Below, in pieces: positions 37,501 to 39,333 of a stretch of 39,333 bases of DNA (position 1 is its first letter; every line of letters starts with the position of its first letter). The DNA comes from a bacterium (GTDB lineage Bacteria > Bdellovibrionota_C > UBA2361 > SZUA-149 > JAQTWB01), in the NCBI GenBank assembly GCA_028689495.1, contig JAQTWB010000024.1, positions 1-39,333 on the forward strand, read 5' to 3'. A model generated the notes under the pieces. That model was not told where the DNA came from and did not search any database. It was given only the letters and a program-made list of their open reading frames with translations. The position numbers and the translations under genes are program-made.

Positions 37501-39333
37501 GCAGTCAGCAGGGCATTGCTCAGCGAGAACGCCCCGGCACCATCTGTCGTAAGCGTATAATAACTCCTTGTAACACCGTTATAATGAGCTACACGGATTG
37601 CTTTGCTGTTCAGCGTTCCGGCTTCCGCTTTACCGCTGTAGGCAACACCAGACAGTGTCAACCCGGCATCGGCGGCAAAAGTCCAGTTGACGTTATTACC
37701 GGCATCAGTTCCAGAGGAGACATTGATAAACGCCGGTGTTCCGCCGATTGCGGTTTGATCCTGGGCATCGACATCAAGCATCGTAAACGTTCCCGCGCCC
37801 TGCCAGTTGCGCTGTGTGCCGCCGACTGTTGAGCGAATCTGGATACTGTCCGCGTCACCCGCTCCACCGCCTGAGGAATCAAACGTAATTGTCCCGGAGT
37901 TTGCGACAGTAGAACCCAGGGTCAGGTCGCCGCCGCTCAGGTTAGTGAAAGCTCCGGTCGCTGCAATAGTTATGGCTCCGGCGACTTGCAAGTCATTCAC
38001 AGCGCTGTAATTCAAAGTTCCATCAGTTACTGTCAGTGTGCCATTTACGGCAACATTCACTGCTGGCAGTGTCCAGACAGGGTCAAGAGCGCCCGATTCG
38101 TCAAACTGCAAATTAAAGTATGTGGTAAAGGCTGCTGGTATCGTCGTCGACGCCGTGCCCGTATATTTAACCAACCCCGAATTCGTATCTAAAACACCAA
38201 CTTCAATGGATTCAGTGCCTAACAAATCAAGAGTGCCACTATTATCAAGCGTGCCATTCAGGTCGAGACTCTGACCATCAAGCTCTAATGTCCGACCTGC
38301 TGCAATTGTCAAAGTTCCATCTACTTCCAACTCTGTATTGATAAGTTTTCGAGTTCCGATACTGACAATTAAATTGTGAAAGTCCTTGGTAGCATCATCT
38401 ACAGCAATTCCGGTTCCCCCCGCATCAATTTCACCTGTGCCCATCAATGTCACTGTTCCAGTCCCGGACTCCAATGACCCGGTATTTATCCATTCATTAA
38501 ATACTGTGATATTCAAATTATTCACATTCGACAAACTGCCAGATATTGAAAGCCCCCCGGTCAATAGTATGTCGTTGGTGACAAGCGTGGCACTCCCACT
38601 AACAACAATGTCATAGAAGTATTTTGCGGCAACGGTCCCGCCACTGTTGAGGTTTGAGGTTCCATCAAATGTAACCAATCCATTACCATGGGTAAACGTG
38701 CCAGAATTTGTCCAGTCTCCTGCAAGGTTTATACTTAGTCCCGCGGCATCGAGTGTCCTCGTGGCATTAATTAACAGGTTCCCATTGATATCAATCGCGT
38801 TTGTCAAAAGAGTAACGTCACCGCTTAAGGTAACACTATTAAAATCATGATCAGCATCTGTTCCGCCTGAAATCAGCGTTGTCGTGCCATTAAACGTAGT
38901 AGTATTGGCTCCAGATGTATAAACACCGCCCGTCACATCCCAGTTGCCGGAGACCGTGACGTTATTTCCCGCAGCATCCAGTGTTCCGTTAATATCAAAG
39001 GCTCCCCCGATTACAGTGCCCCCCGGCGTATAGGTTGTGCCACTAGCGATAAATACTTCAAAGGCAGATTCAAAAACGATATTGGCGCCGGTCACAAGAT
39101 ACTTGATATCGTCATCACCATCATCTGCTGCCGCCAACATGGTATTGGTAAGCGGCGCGGCGTTGTCGTTTCTGATGTAGTTGGTGTTCTGGTAAAGCTT
39201 CAGGTCTACATGACCAGCACCATCGGATACATAGATCAGCAACCCTTCTTCGGCGACATCGTTGAGATAGAAAATCAAGATATCACCGGCAGTCAGAAGA
39301 GCATTGCTCAGCGAAAACCCTCCGGCACCGTCG
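18162..39333 (-). CDS. Giant modular beta-repeat surface or secreted protein, 5' end beyond window
   Basis: One minus-strand frame is open from the window edge to TGA at 18162-18164: at least 7,056 residues without a stop, and the true start and any signal peptide lie outside. Order from the N-terminal side: twelve tandem modules of 440-617 residues (20265-39333), three carboxypeptidase-regulatory-like domains (19530-20264), and a C-terminal fourfold-repeat region. Modules combine a transthyretin/CNA-B-like piece, an acidic ADDGDDDIKY motif (possible Ca2+ site) and beta-solenoid-like repeats such as GNWTNSGTF and TELEVDGTLTI. I noticed only two Cys residues. There is no LPXTG, no PEP-CTERM and no C-terminal autotransporter barrel, so the export route is unknown. 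It is most likely an adhesin, fibril or surface-layer component. Repeat-driven mis-assembly is possible, though the frame stays intact throughout. Confidence 0.93.
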   Translation of the reverse strand, partial: DGAGGFSLSNALLTAGDILIFYLNDVAEEGLLIYVSDGAGHVDLKLYQNTNYIRNDNAAPLTNTMLAAADDGDDDIKYLVTGANIVFESAFEVFIASGTTYTPGGTVIGGAFDINGTLDAAGNNVTVSGNWDVTGGVYTSGANTTTFNGTTTLISGGTDADHDFNSVTLSGDVTLLTNAIDINGNLLINATRTLDAAGLSINLAGDWTNSGTFTHGNGLVTFDGTSNLNSGGTVAAKYFYDIVVSGSATLVTNDILLTGGLSISGSLSNVNNLNITVFNEWINTGSLESGTGTVTLMGTGEIDAGGTGIAVDDATKDFHNLIVSIGTRKLINTELEVDGTLTIAAGRTLELDGQSLDLNGTLDNSGTLDLLGTESIEVGVLDTNSGLVKYTGTASTTIPAAFTTYFNLQFDESGALDPVWTLPAVNVAVNGTLTVTDGTLNYSAVNDLQVAGAITIAATGAFTNLSGGDLTLGSTVANSGTITFDSSGGGAGDADSIQIRSTVGGTQRNWQGAGTFTMLDVDAQDQTAIGGTPAFINVSSGTDAGNNVNWTFAADAGLTLSGVAYSGKAEAGTLNSKAIRVAHYNGVTRSYYTLTTDGAGAFSLSNALLTAGDVLIFYLNDVAEEGLLTYVSDGAGHADLKLYQNTNYIRNDHAAPLTNAMLSAADDGDDDIKYLVTGGNIVFESAFEVFISSGTYAPGGTVTGGAFDINGTFDANGNNVTVSGNWDATGGVYTSGANTTTFNGTTTLISGGTDANHDFNHVTLSGDVTLSTNAIDINGNILINATRTLNAAGQNINVSGNWTNSGTFTPAGSALTFDGVSDVDSGGTIAGKRFDSVLVTGTATLVNSDWNLTTDLYISGTLSNTNNLNITVSRHWQNVGTFVSGTGTVTFDGSGLIDAGGTGIGVNDTTKDFHNLVVTATGVMFLANTEIEIDGNLQIDGTFALAGYALDLNGVLVNNGTLGALGTEAMEVGTMDTDSGMVGYYGTISTTLPSAISTYYILGIDENGTSDPVFTLPAQDTVATFVYVTDGTLNFSGANYLGAAGITVAATGVLMNNGTGDLWLAGDVSNAGTITFDSAGGGAGDADSIQIRSTVAATQRNWQGAGTFTMIDVDAQDQTAIGGTPAFINVSSGTDAGNNVNWTFAADAGLTLSGVAYTGKAEAGTLNSKPIRVAHYNGVTRSYYTVTTNGAGAFSLSNALLAAGDVLIFYLNDVAEEGLLIYVSDGAGHADLKLYQNTNYIRNDNAAALTNAMLSAADDGDDDIKYLVTGGNIVFESAFEVFISSGTYAPGGNVTGGAFDINGTFDANGNNVTVSGNWDATGGVYTSGANTTTFNGTTTLISGGTDANHDFNNVTLSGDVALLTNDIDVNGSLLINATRTLDTSSLTIYLAGQWTNSGTFMAGAGTVVFDGPGANINSGGTTPAKRFHNVNVTGFATIVMNAVYLTGDMTISGTLENDIDEMNITVVGDWNNSGNYVSGTEMVYFDGSGTIDAGGTGVAVDDITFDFGNVAILSGTRTLASSELEVDDLLTISAGATLQLAGQNLDLNGTLMNSGTIDLLGTESVEIGVMDSDSGLVKYTGTASTVIPSAFTSYYNVEFDESGALDPVYTLPAVNVAVNGVLTVADGTLNYSAANSLTVSGVTTVAATGALTNTGTGDLTLGSTVANAGTITFDSSGAGAGDADTIQIRSSVGGTQRNWQGAGTFTMIDVNAQDQTAIGGTPAFISVSSGTDSGNNVNWTFAADAGLTLSGVAYTSKAEAATLNSKAIRVVHYNGTTRSYYTLTTNGAGAFSLTNALLNDGDILIFYLNDVAEEGLLIYKSDAAGHGDLKLYQNTNYIRNDSATSLTNAMLSAADDGDDDIKYLVTGANNVFETPFEVFIGSGTYAPGGTVTGGAFDINGTFNTAGNDVSASGDWVNTGNFISGNSLVTFTGVGAISGGGSGIGIDDTGADFSSLAIASGVRTLTGSELEVDGTLTIDAGTTLVLAGQNLDLNGTLVNNGTVDLLGSEAVEVGVMDTDSGLVKFTGIASTTIPTAFSTYYNVEFDESGALDPVWTLPATDVAVNGALTITDGTLAYSAANNLQVAGAFTIGNNGSLTNAGVGDLTLGSNVSNAGTISFDSSGGGAGDADSIQIRSTVGGTQRNWQGAGTFTMVDVNAQDQTAIGGTPTFINVSSGTDAGNNVNWVFGADAGLTLSGTAYTSKAEAGTLNSKNITVVHYNGATQSHYNLTTDGSGAFSVTGAALADGDLLVFYLNDEAEEGDLVYVSDAAGHADLKLYQDTVILRNDSATPLTNALLDAADDGDDDIKYVISSGNIAVQGTFELYLSSGTFAPGGGINAGSIDIKGTLDASGNYVTASGDWDATSGVYISGANTTTFTGIAAVTLISGGVDAGHDFNNLTINTNTTLSTNNIVVNGNLLINATRTLDASGLNINVSGNWANAGSFIAGAGTVTFDGSGTLNGGGTGVAVDDTTADFNNLVIASGTRTLSGTELEVDGILTISAATALVLAGQNLDLNGTLANDGTLDLLGTESVDIGVMDSDSGLVKYTGTASTTIPAAFATYYNLEFDELGAFDPVWTLSAVDVSVNGTLTVTDATLNYSAANNLQVIEAIVIAADGSLINSGTGDLTLGGDVSNAGTISFDSSGGGPGDADGIQIRSTGVGVKRNWQGAGTFSMIDVDAQDQRAIGGTPAFINVSSGTDAGNNVNWVFGADAGLTLSGVAYTGKDEAGTLNNKAITVVHYNGVTRSHYNLTTDGSGAFLLTGAALADGDVLVFYINDEVEQGNLVYVSDAAGHADLKLYQDTNYLRNDSATPLTNVLLDAADDGDDDIKYSVTGSNVTFDIGFEVYIGSGEYAPGGDIIGDSFDINGTLNAAGNNLIVLGNWDATGGVYTSGANTTSFLQFLGTSTLISGGTDANHDFNNITFGGDVTLSTNAIDINGNLLINATRTLDAAGFDINVAGNWTNAGSFISGAGTVTFDGSGTLNGGGTGVAVDDTTADFNNLVIASGTRTLSGTELEVDGTLTISAATTFLLAGQNLDLNGTLVNDGTLDLLGTESVDIGVLDTDSGLVKFTGTASTTIPAAFATYYNIEFDESGALDPVWTLPAVNIAVNGTLNVTDGTLNYSAANSLTVAGVTTVAATGALTNTGAGDLTLGATVANAGTISFDSSGGGAGDADTIQIRSTVPGTQRNWQGSGTFTMFDVDAQDQTAIGGTPALINVSSGTDAGNNVNWVFGADAGLTLSGTAYTSKAESATLNSKNINVVHYNGATQSHYNLTTDGSGAFSVTGAALADGDVLVFYLNDEAEEGDLVYVSDAAGHADLKLYQNTNYIRVDSATPLTNALLAAADDGDDDIKYLVSGADVTFESLFEVYIGSGQYAPGGAVSGGAYDINGTFNVLGNDVTVSGNWDATGGVYLTVGNTTTFNGTTILISGGANPSHEFDVMVIDGDVTLSTNDLQVHDSLVISATGSLDAAGIGIGCLGSWTNNGTFISGANTVAFSGIGTIDAGGTGIAIDDAGNDFHDVLIMSGNVSLSGSELEVDGTLTIFATRKLELSGESLDLNGTLVNSGTLVLFGTEAVEVGVMDSDSGLIKYIGTSSTTIPDAFAEYYNVEFDEFGSSDPVYTLPATNIAVNGDLNVTDGTLAFSAANKLQVAGALTIGVNGSLTNAGGGDLTLGGNVSNAGTVSFDSSGGGFGDADAIQIRSTANGTQRNWQGAGTFTMLDVDAQDQTAIGGNPSFINVASGTDAGNNINWVFGADAGLTLSGVAYTGKAEAGTLNNKAIAVVHYNGATQSHYYLTTDGSGAFSLTGAALADGDVLVFYLDDEVEEGVLVYVSNAAGHADLKLYQNTNYVRNDSAIPLTNTLLDAADDGDDDIKYLVTGANIVFESAFEVFVGNGTYAPGGTVTGGAFDINGTLDASGNGVTVSGNWDATGGIYISGANITDFNGTTMLITGGVDANHDFHHLEINGAVTLATNAVDINGDLLINATQTLDANGQDIYLAGRWTNSGTFVSDVGTVTLDGVSQLMDAKGTGIAIDDVGKDFHNLVVNSDTTLWSELEVDGTLSVVGSLILAVERLDLNGVLDNTGSVMSQGTAPIEIGTMDTDSGIFWYYGVSAITLPVGIPTYYNLLIVKANSTQLPDVDMTVNGDFASSTGTVIFDNDKSLTVHGSVQNDGVINNTGSGDLTLGGDVTNTGTISFDSAGGGAGDVDSIQIRSTIPGTQRNWQGAGTFTMVDVDASDQTAIGGSPAFINVSSGTDSGNNINWVFGADTGLTLSGTAYTGKAEAGTLNNKNINVVHYNGATQSHYNLITDGSGAFSLTGAALADGDVLVFYLNDEAEEGLLSYVADAAGHADLKLYQNTNYLRNDSATPLTNALLDAADDGDDDIKYLATGANIVFEAPFEIYVGAGTYTPGGTVTGGAFDINGTFNAGGNDVTVSGDWDATGGIYTSGANATTFNGTTTLISGGVDGDHDFNDVTLSGDVTLLTNAIDVNGNLLINATRTLDASGLNINVAGNWTNAGSFISGAGTVTFDGSGTLNGGGTGVAVDDTSVDFNNLVISSGARTLSGTELEVDGTLTISAATSLLLAGQNLDLNGTLDNSGTLDLLGTESVDVGVMDTDSGLVKYTGTTSTVIPATFTSYYNLTFDESGISDPVFTLPAQDIYVAQTLNINDADVAYSPANNLSVNAFLSISAGSSLINLGSGDLTLNLAVNNEGTITFDAHGGGAGDADDIRIRSAFVGSQHLWSGAGTFNMIDVDVQDQAVISSPPGFINVSSGTDSGNNINWFMAADVGITLSGTTYTGKAEAATLNNKAIGVVHYNGATKSYYNITTDGAGVFTLSNALLADGDVLVFFLNDEAEEGDLIYVSDAAGHADLKLYQNTNYIRNDSATPLTNALLAAADGGDNDIKYAVTGADIVFETAFELFVGSGSYAPGGTVTGGAFDINGTFDAAGHDVTVNGNWDATGGVYISGLNTTTFNGPALITSGGVDNSHDFHHLTVNSGNVQPPPVGTLDVDGNLLIAGGATFTLPSSTTYVAGNWTNLGTLTAGAGADLHFDGVTNLNAGGILVAKRFRDVYIDGSVTVVSTDLMLRGDMIIGASGQLIDSGSHTIQLDGAWSNSGVFSAGTGTVVMTDLTFAGIDSGGGTVGVDDVNYDFYNLVISSGVGVNVSLFSGELEVDNSLTIGAGATLDVDTALSLNGSFSNDGTLNLISTATNPDVYVASPDTDSGLVSFNGTDATSFTLHATLNAFYDVEFLGSLAGQAPDYTLTDANTTVYGTLRIGDAVTVNADDDKNLSILDNGASGTALTIDSGGVFANNGSGDLTLGGAVSNSGSITVDAAGAGGGASDDILIRSSVDGVQRNWQGGGTYYFADVDVKDQTVLGGTPLDVSVFDGTNSGNNINWLFGSAAGHWFRVTAYDSKAEGAVLAGRDLKIIAYDGVGTTEYTGTTNVSGQVQVSNLEIDAGDTYLVFFDNEAETGNSVIVAAGGAISNAKLYADAVVLRGDGGNSLTNALLSAVDNSDADIKYEVTGSNVVVESAYEVIIPTGAVYAPGGTATLGSIEINGTFAASGNNVTVSGSWDNADGTYTPGSNTTFFTGVGNLVSGGTAVGKQFYDMQVSNGATATLLANELMVSHVITLSGQLDDTTSLDIYTYYWNMQATGSFISGLSTVYIGPSTGFISGGGTGLGIDDSLKDFYNLVINGNSSSTTEVEVDGTLSVNSGMQLWVVGSLDINGILSNDGIIILDGTELLEFGTLDTDSGLFQYITTGAVTISSALSSYYDIMLAGIGSVTLPDVDVHVFGGMQVGTSVAFDNDKSLVVDGPLLISNSRTFTNTGTGDLTLGSDVTNNGTITFDSSDNAGNGIAISSTVPGTRRNWQGTGTFNFTDVAVSDQSAVGGTPVSIMATSSTDLGNNLNWFFDGTTSISGYAYADEAETTPLAAKALWAVVENSGIQTYYTATTAGDGGFSLANIDLSAGDRLLVFVDDETETGSLVYVSDGANVTDLRLYQNTVLLRNDNGAEVSNTDLAALAYGDIDTLFTEAAGDVVFDSSSTLLIPSGLGYRPGGDVTLGSVDIRGSFLSEGNGVDVSGNWNNTTGVYDAAGSTVTFSGTAQTITVTGTGSAADDATRDFDTVVVDSADLVVVGELEVDTALTINPGTLLDVSGATFDINGSYSNDGTLVLTGAEDIEVAAFDVDSGLTRFEPVASLTMPSVISVYYDVTLSASSSAVVATLPDIDVDINGALSLTVGACAFDDDKNLTVDGGITLATGTSFINSGTGDLALGAGVNNSGTIVFDAAGSADSILISSTAAGAQRDWIGSGVFNFTDVEVVDQSANGPVPAWIGVNFGTDSGNNTNWIFALDLTGIVTLDGNPLSGVSVSAGVLGTATTDSSGTYVFNDVVFGTSYTLTPTKPGHIFTPTSRSGVLNGYGSHDFAATLLKYTLSGTVTENGSPLAGVVVNAGAIGSRTTNTAGQFSFANVIYGTSYTLTPSKENYAFTPATRTGMVTGDTALTFTGKLIGFDISGRIILENFAQDPIPGVTVTAGGKTALTDADGYYTLPKVTVGETVVLASLEEYLLTPSEGVPVTVASGPISGVDFSARPKLTNPAYAMWNGFLGMINVLEVMNVGTEPLNVSLTVFTIGGDASEITRYYTVPAMTQRDIILNDLPGFETDTYGMVRVAASHDYFDGRVALYHPEVTTTSQYGFAYSEPLRNPSFGNSGVMFNSYHPGANLLDLDNTVYNWLTIANLDEHQTKNFTVKRYNMTGELVSNTRVSVPPKGRRDVDGGHINPGPNNVGTNIIIPDDPSALYLANLVRFAEGSNGNSFDYSFTLPASRGASRAIYAPISTDDDGENYVEVTNMLDESLDITLRFMDNEGFLIAENTQRFPAYNQRHYPVVGLLKEAVNGYVAITPSKPDSLLGQSVFYHRDITNRSIETAYASTAREPFGRKVYTTYNLYLGMKNLLRVMNLSEEEAEVTYTLRGDSSGRDILDDTLRIDAGGSTSWQLGLTGAGAGIKDSYGLLELETSRIGSLAAELVRSRQQSNGRYEFAIDTFAR
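19530..20264 (-). repeat. Three carboxypeptidase-regulatory-like beta-sandwich domains
   Basis: Three units of about 80 residues: about 20018-20264 (TGIVTLDGNPLSGVSV, TDSSGTYVFNDVVFGTSYTL), about 19780-20017 (SGTVTENGSPLAGVVV, TNTAGQFSFANVIYGTSYTL) and about 19530-19779 (SGRIILENFAQDPIPGVTV, TDADGYYTLPKVTVGE). The first two share FGTSYTLTP/YGTSYTLTPS and F-T-P-x-x-R-x-G and are clear duplicates. Such domains are common stalk or spacer elements in bacterial surface proteins. Confidence 0.8.
20265..21584 (-). repeat. Giant-protein module 11 (C-terminal-most, 440 residues)
   Basis: Module limits here and below are the successive Asn-Trp landmarks (NNxNW). This short copy has only one of the solenoid sub-repeats. 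It is the most diverged: the head reads SISGYAYADEAETTPLAAKAL and the acidic motif has decayed to AYGDIDTLF. A Cys occurs in TVGACAFDDDKNL. Confidence 0.85.
21585..23126 (-). repeat. Giant-protein module 10 (514 residues)
   Basis: A diverged copy. The head has lost the LTLSG pattern (GHWFRVTAYDSKAEGAVLAG) and the acidic motif is VDNSDADIKY. It contains GSWDNADGTYTPGSNTTFF and TEVEVDGTLSV, the same solenoid signatures as other modules. Confidence 0.85.
23127..24977 (-). repeat. Giant-protein module 9 (617 residues, longest)
   Basis: Head GITLSGTTYTGKAEAATLNNK; acidic motif partly decayed to ADGGDNDIKY. It carries an extra solenoid block (GNWTNLGTLTAGAGADLHFDG, then a second block at GAWSNSGVFSAGTGTVVM), giving three sub-repeats. 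Confidence 0.87.
24978..26540 (-). repeat. Giant-protein module 8 (521 residues)
   Basis: Head GLTLSGTAYTGKAEAGTLNNK with canonical ADDGDDDIKY. Two solenoid sub-repeats, including GNWTNAGSFISGAGTVTFDG, which recurs almost unchanged in modules 4 and 5. Confidence 0.88.
26541..28076 (-). repeat. Giant-protein module 7 (512 residues)
   Basis: Head type GVAYTGKAEAGTLNNKAI, matching module 5 rather than its neighbours. Canonical acidic motif. The second half is more diverged than in other central copies (TIDVDMTVNGDF-like strand pattern, SSTGTVIFDNDKSLTV). Confidence 0.87.
28077..29639 (-). repeat. Giant-protein module 6 (521 residues)
   Basis: Head type GTAYTSKAESATLNSKNI, matching module 4. 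Over about 29390-29690 its DNA is close to 32526-32825 (module 4 region). One of the two Cys residues I noticed lies here (GIGIGCLGSW). Confidence 0.88.
29640..31211 (-). repeat. Giant-protein module 5 (524 residues)
   Basis: Head type GVAYTGKDEAGTLNNKAI, the partner type to modules 4 and 6. Canonical acidic motif. It has an irregular TSFLQFLGTSTLISGG in place of TTFNGTTTLISGG, a small insertion. Confidence 0.88.
31212..32780 (-). repeat. Giant-protein module 4 (523 residues)
   Basis: Head type GTAYTSKAEAGTLNSKNI. Canonical acidic motif, followed by an unusual YVISSGNIAVQGTFELYL where most copies have YLVTGANIVFESAFEVFI. Two solenoid sub-repeats. Confidence 0.88.
32781..34115 (-). repeat. 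Giant-protein module 3 (445 residues, short)
   Basis: Head GVAYTSKAEAATLNSKAI. It lacks the GNWDATGGVYTSGANTTTF to LLINATRTL block and reads GDWVNTGNFISGNSLVTF directly after DINGTFNTAGN, one sub-repeat fewer than its neighbours. In-frame, so the loss or gain was of a whole unit. Confidence 0.88.
34116..35906 (-). repeat. Giant-protein module 2 (597 residues)
   Basis: Three solenoid sub-repeats. Its first third (about 35291-35766) is nearly identical in DNA to the same part of module 1 (37071-37540), the closest pair I found in the array. Confidence 0.9.
35907..37682 (-). repeat. Giant-protein module 1 (592 residues)
   Basis: Three solenoid sub-repeats, including GNWTNSGTFTPAGSALTFDG and a variant block RHWQNVGTFVSGTGTVTF. 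Head GVAYSGKAEAGTLNSKAIRV. Canonical acidic motif. Confidence 0.9.
37683..39333 (-). repeat. Giant-protein module 0 (550 residues in window, cut by edge)
   Basis: The frame continues to the window end as DGAGGFSLSNALLTAGDIL, which is residue 47 onward of a standard module, so about 140 bases of this copy are outside. Full length would be about 596 residues, like modules 1 and 2. Whether more modules precede it cannot be seen. Confidence 0.88.

Noticed and set aside
18329-38850. Dozens of plus-strand open frames of 60-240 codons opposite the giant gene
   Set aside because: They recur at the same offset in each module, follow the repeat, and have no ribosome sites. They are antisense shadows of a low-stop, Gly/Asn/Thr-rich reading frame.
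20265-39333. CRISPR-like or transposon-like repeat array
   Set aside because: Repeats are long, contiguous, coding and in frame; there are no short identical repeats with unique spacers, and no transposase.

Overview
This window looks like the chromosome of a Gram-negative, didermic bacterium, most likely a Desulfobacterota ('deltaproteobacterial') species. The reasons are an LbtU-type outer-membrane porin, a prfA-prmC-murA housekeeping block, a sigma-54 NtrC-type activator, a LysM/M23 envelope hydrolase, tRNA genes without encoded CCA, and moderate GC. The lineage is an inference from gene content and similarity recalled from memory; no database was searched.

Left part (1-18.2 kb) is dense and mostly housekeeping. 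A secreted protein of unknown function runs off the left edge on the minus strand. Next to it is a porin-like outer-membrane protein whose reading frame is broken near its signal peptide, then a convergent orphan histidine kinase. On the plus strand follow prfA (release factor 1), prmC (its methyltransferase), murA (with Asp in place of the fosfomycin-target Cys) and a DnaA/Hda-like AAA+ protein that appears to lack its Walker B strand. Then come fabF and fabH, each preceded by its own tandem repeat array (13-bp and 24-bp units), and a PhoB/PhoR-like two-component pair whose genes overlap. Together these cover translation termination, the first step of peptidoglycan synthesis, fatty-acid initiation and elongation, and envelope or nutrient sensing.

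The middle (12.1-16 kb) is read on the minus strand: an NtrC-family sigma-54 activator (GAFTHA instead of GAFTGA), tRNA-Pro(GGG), a LysM-M23 lipoprotein, tRNA-Arg(CCT), an HU/IHF-type DNA-binding protein and a small unknown protein. Two plus-strand genes follow: a membrane-anchored coiled-coil protein and a GT87-like membrane glycosyltransferase.

The right half (18,162-39,333, more than 21 kb) is one uninterrupted minus-strand reading frame of at least 7,056 codons whose 5' end lies beyond the window. It encodes a giant surface or secreted repeat protein. Twelve tandem modules (about 440-617 residues each, one cut by the window edge) combine a transthyretin/CNA-B-like segment, an acidic ADDGDDDIKY motif and beta-solenoid-type repeats rich in Gly, Asn and Thr. 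They are followed by three carboxypeptidase-regulatory-like beta-sandwich domains and a C-terminal region that I read as four diverged copies of a domain of about 110 residues. Module lengths fall into steps of about 75 residues, central modules alternate between two types (a ~3.1-kb dimer period), and the acidic motif decays toward the C-terminus. This is the most unusual object in the window.
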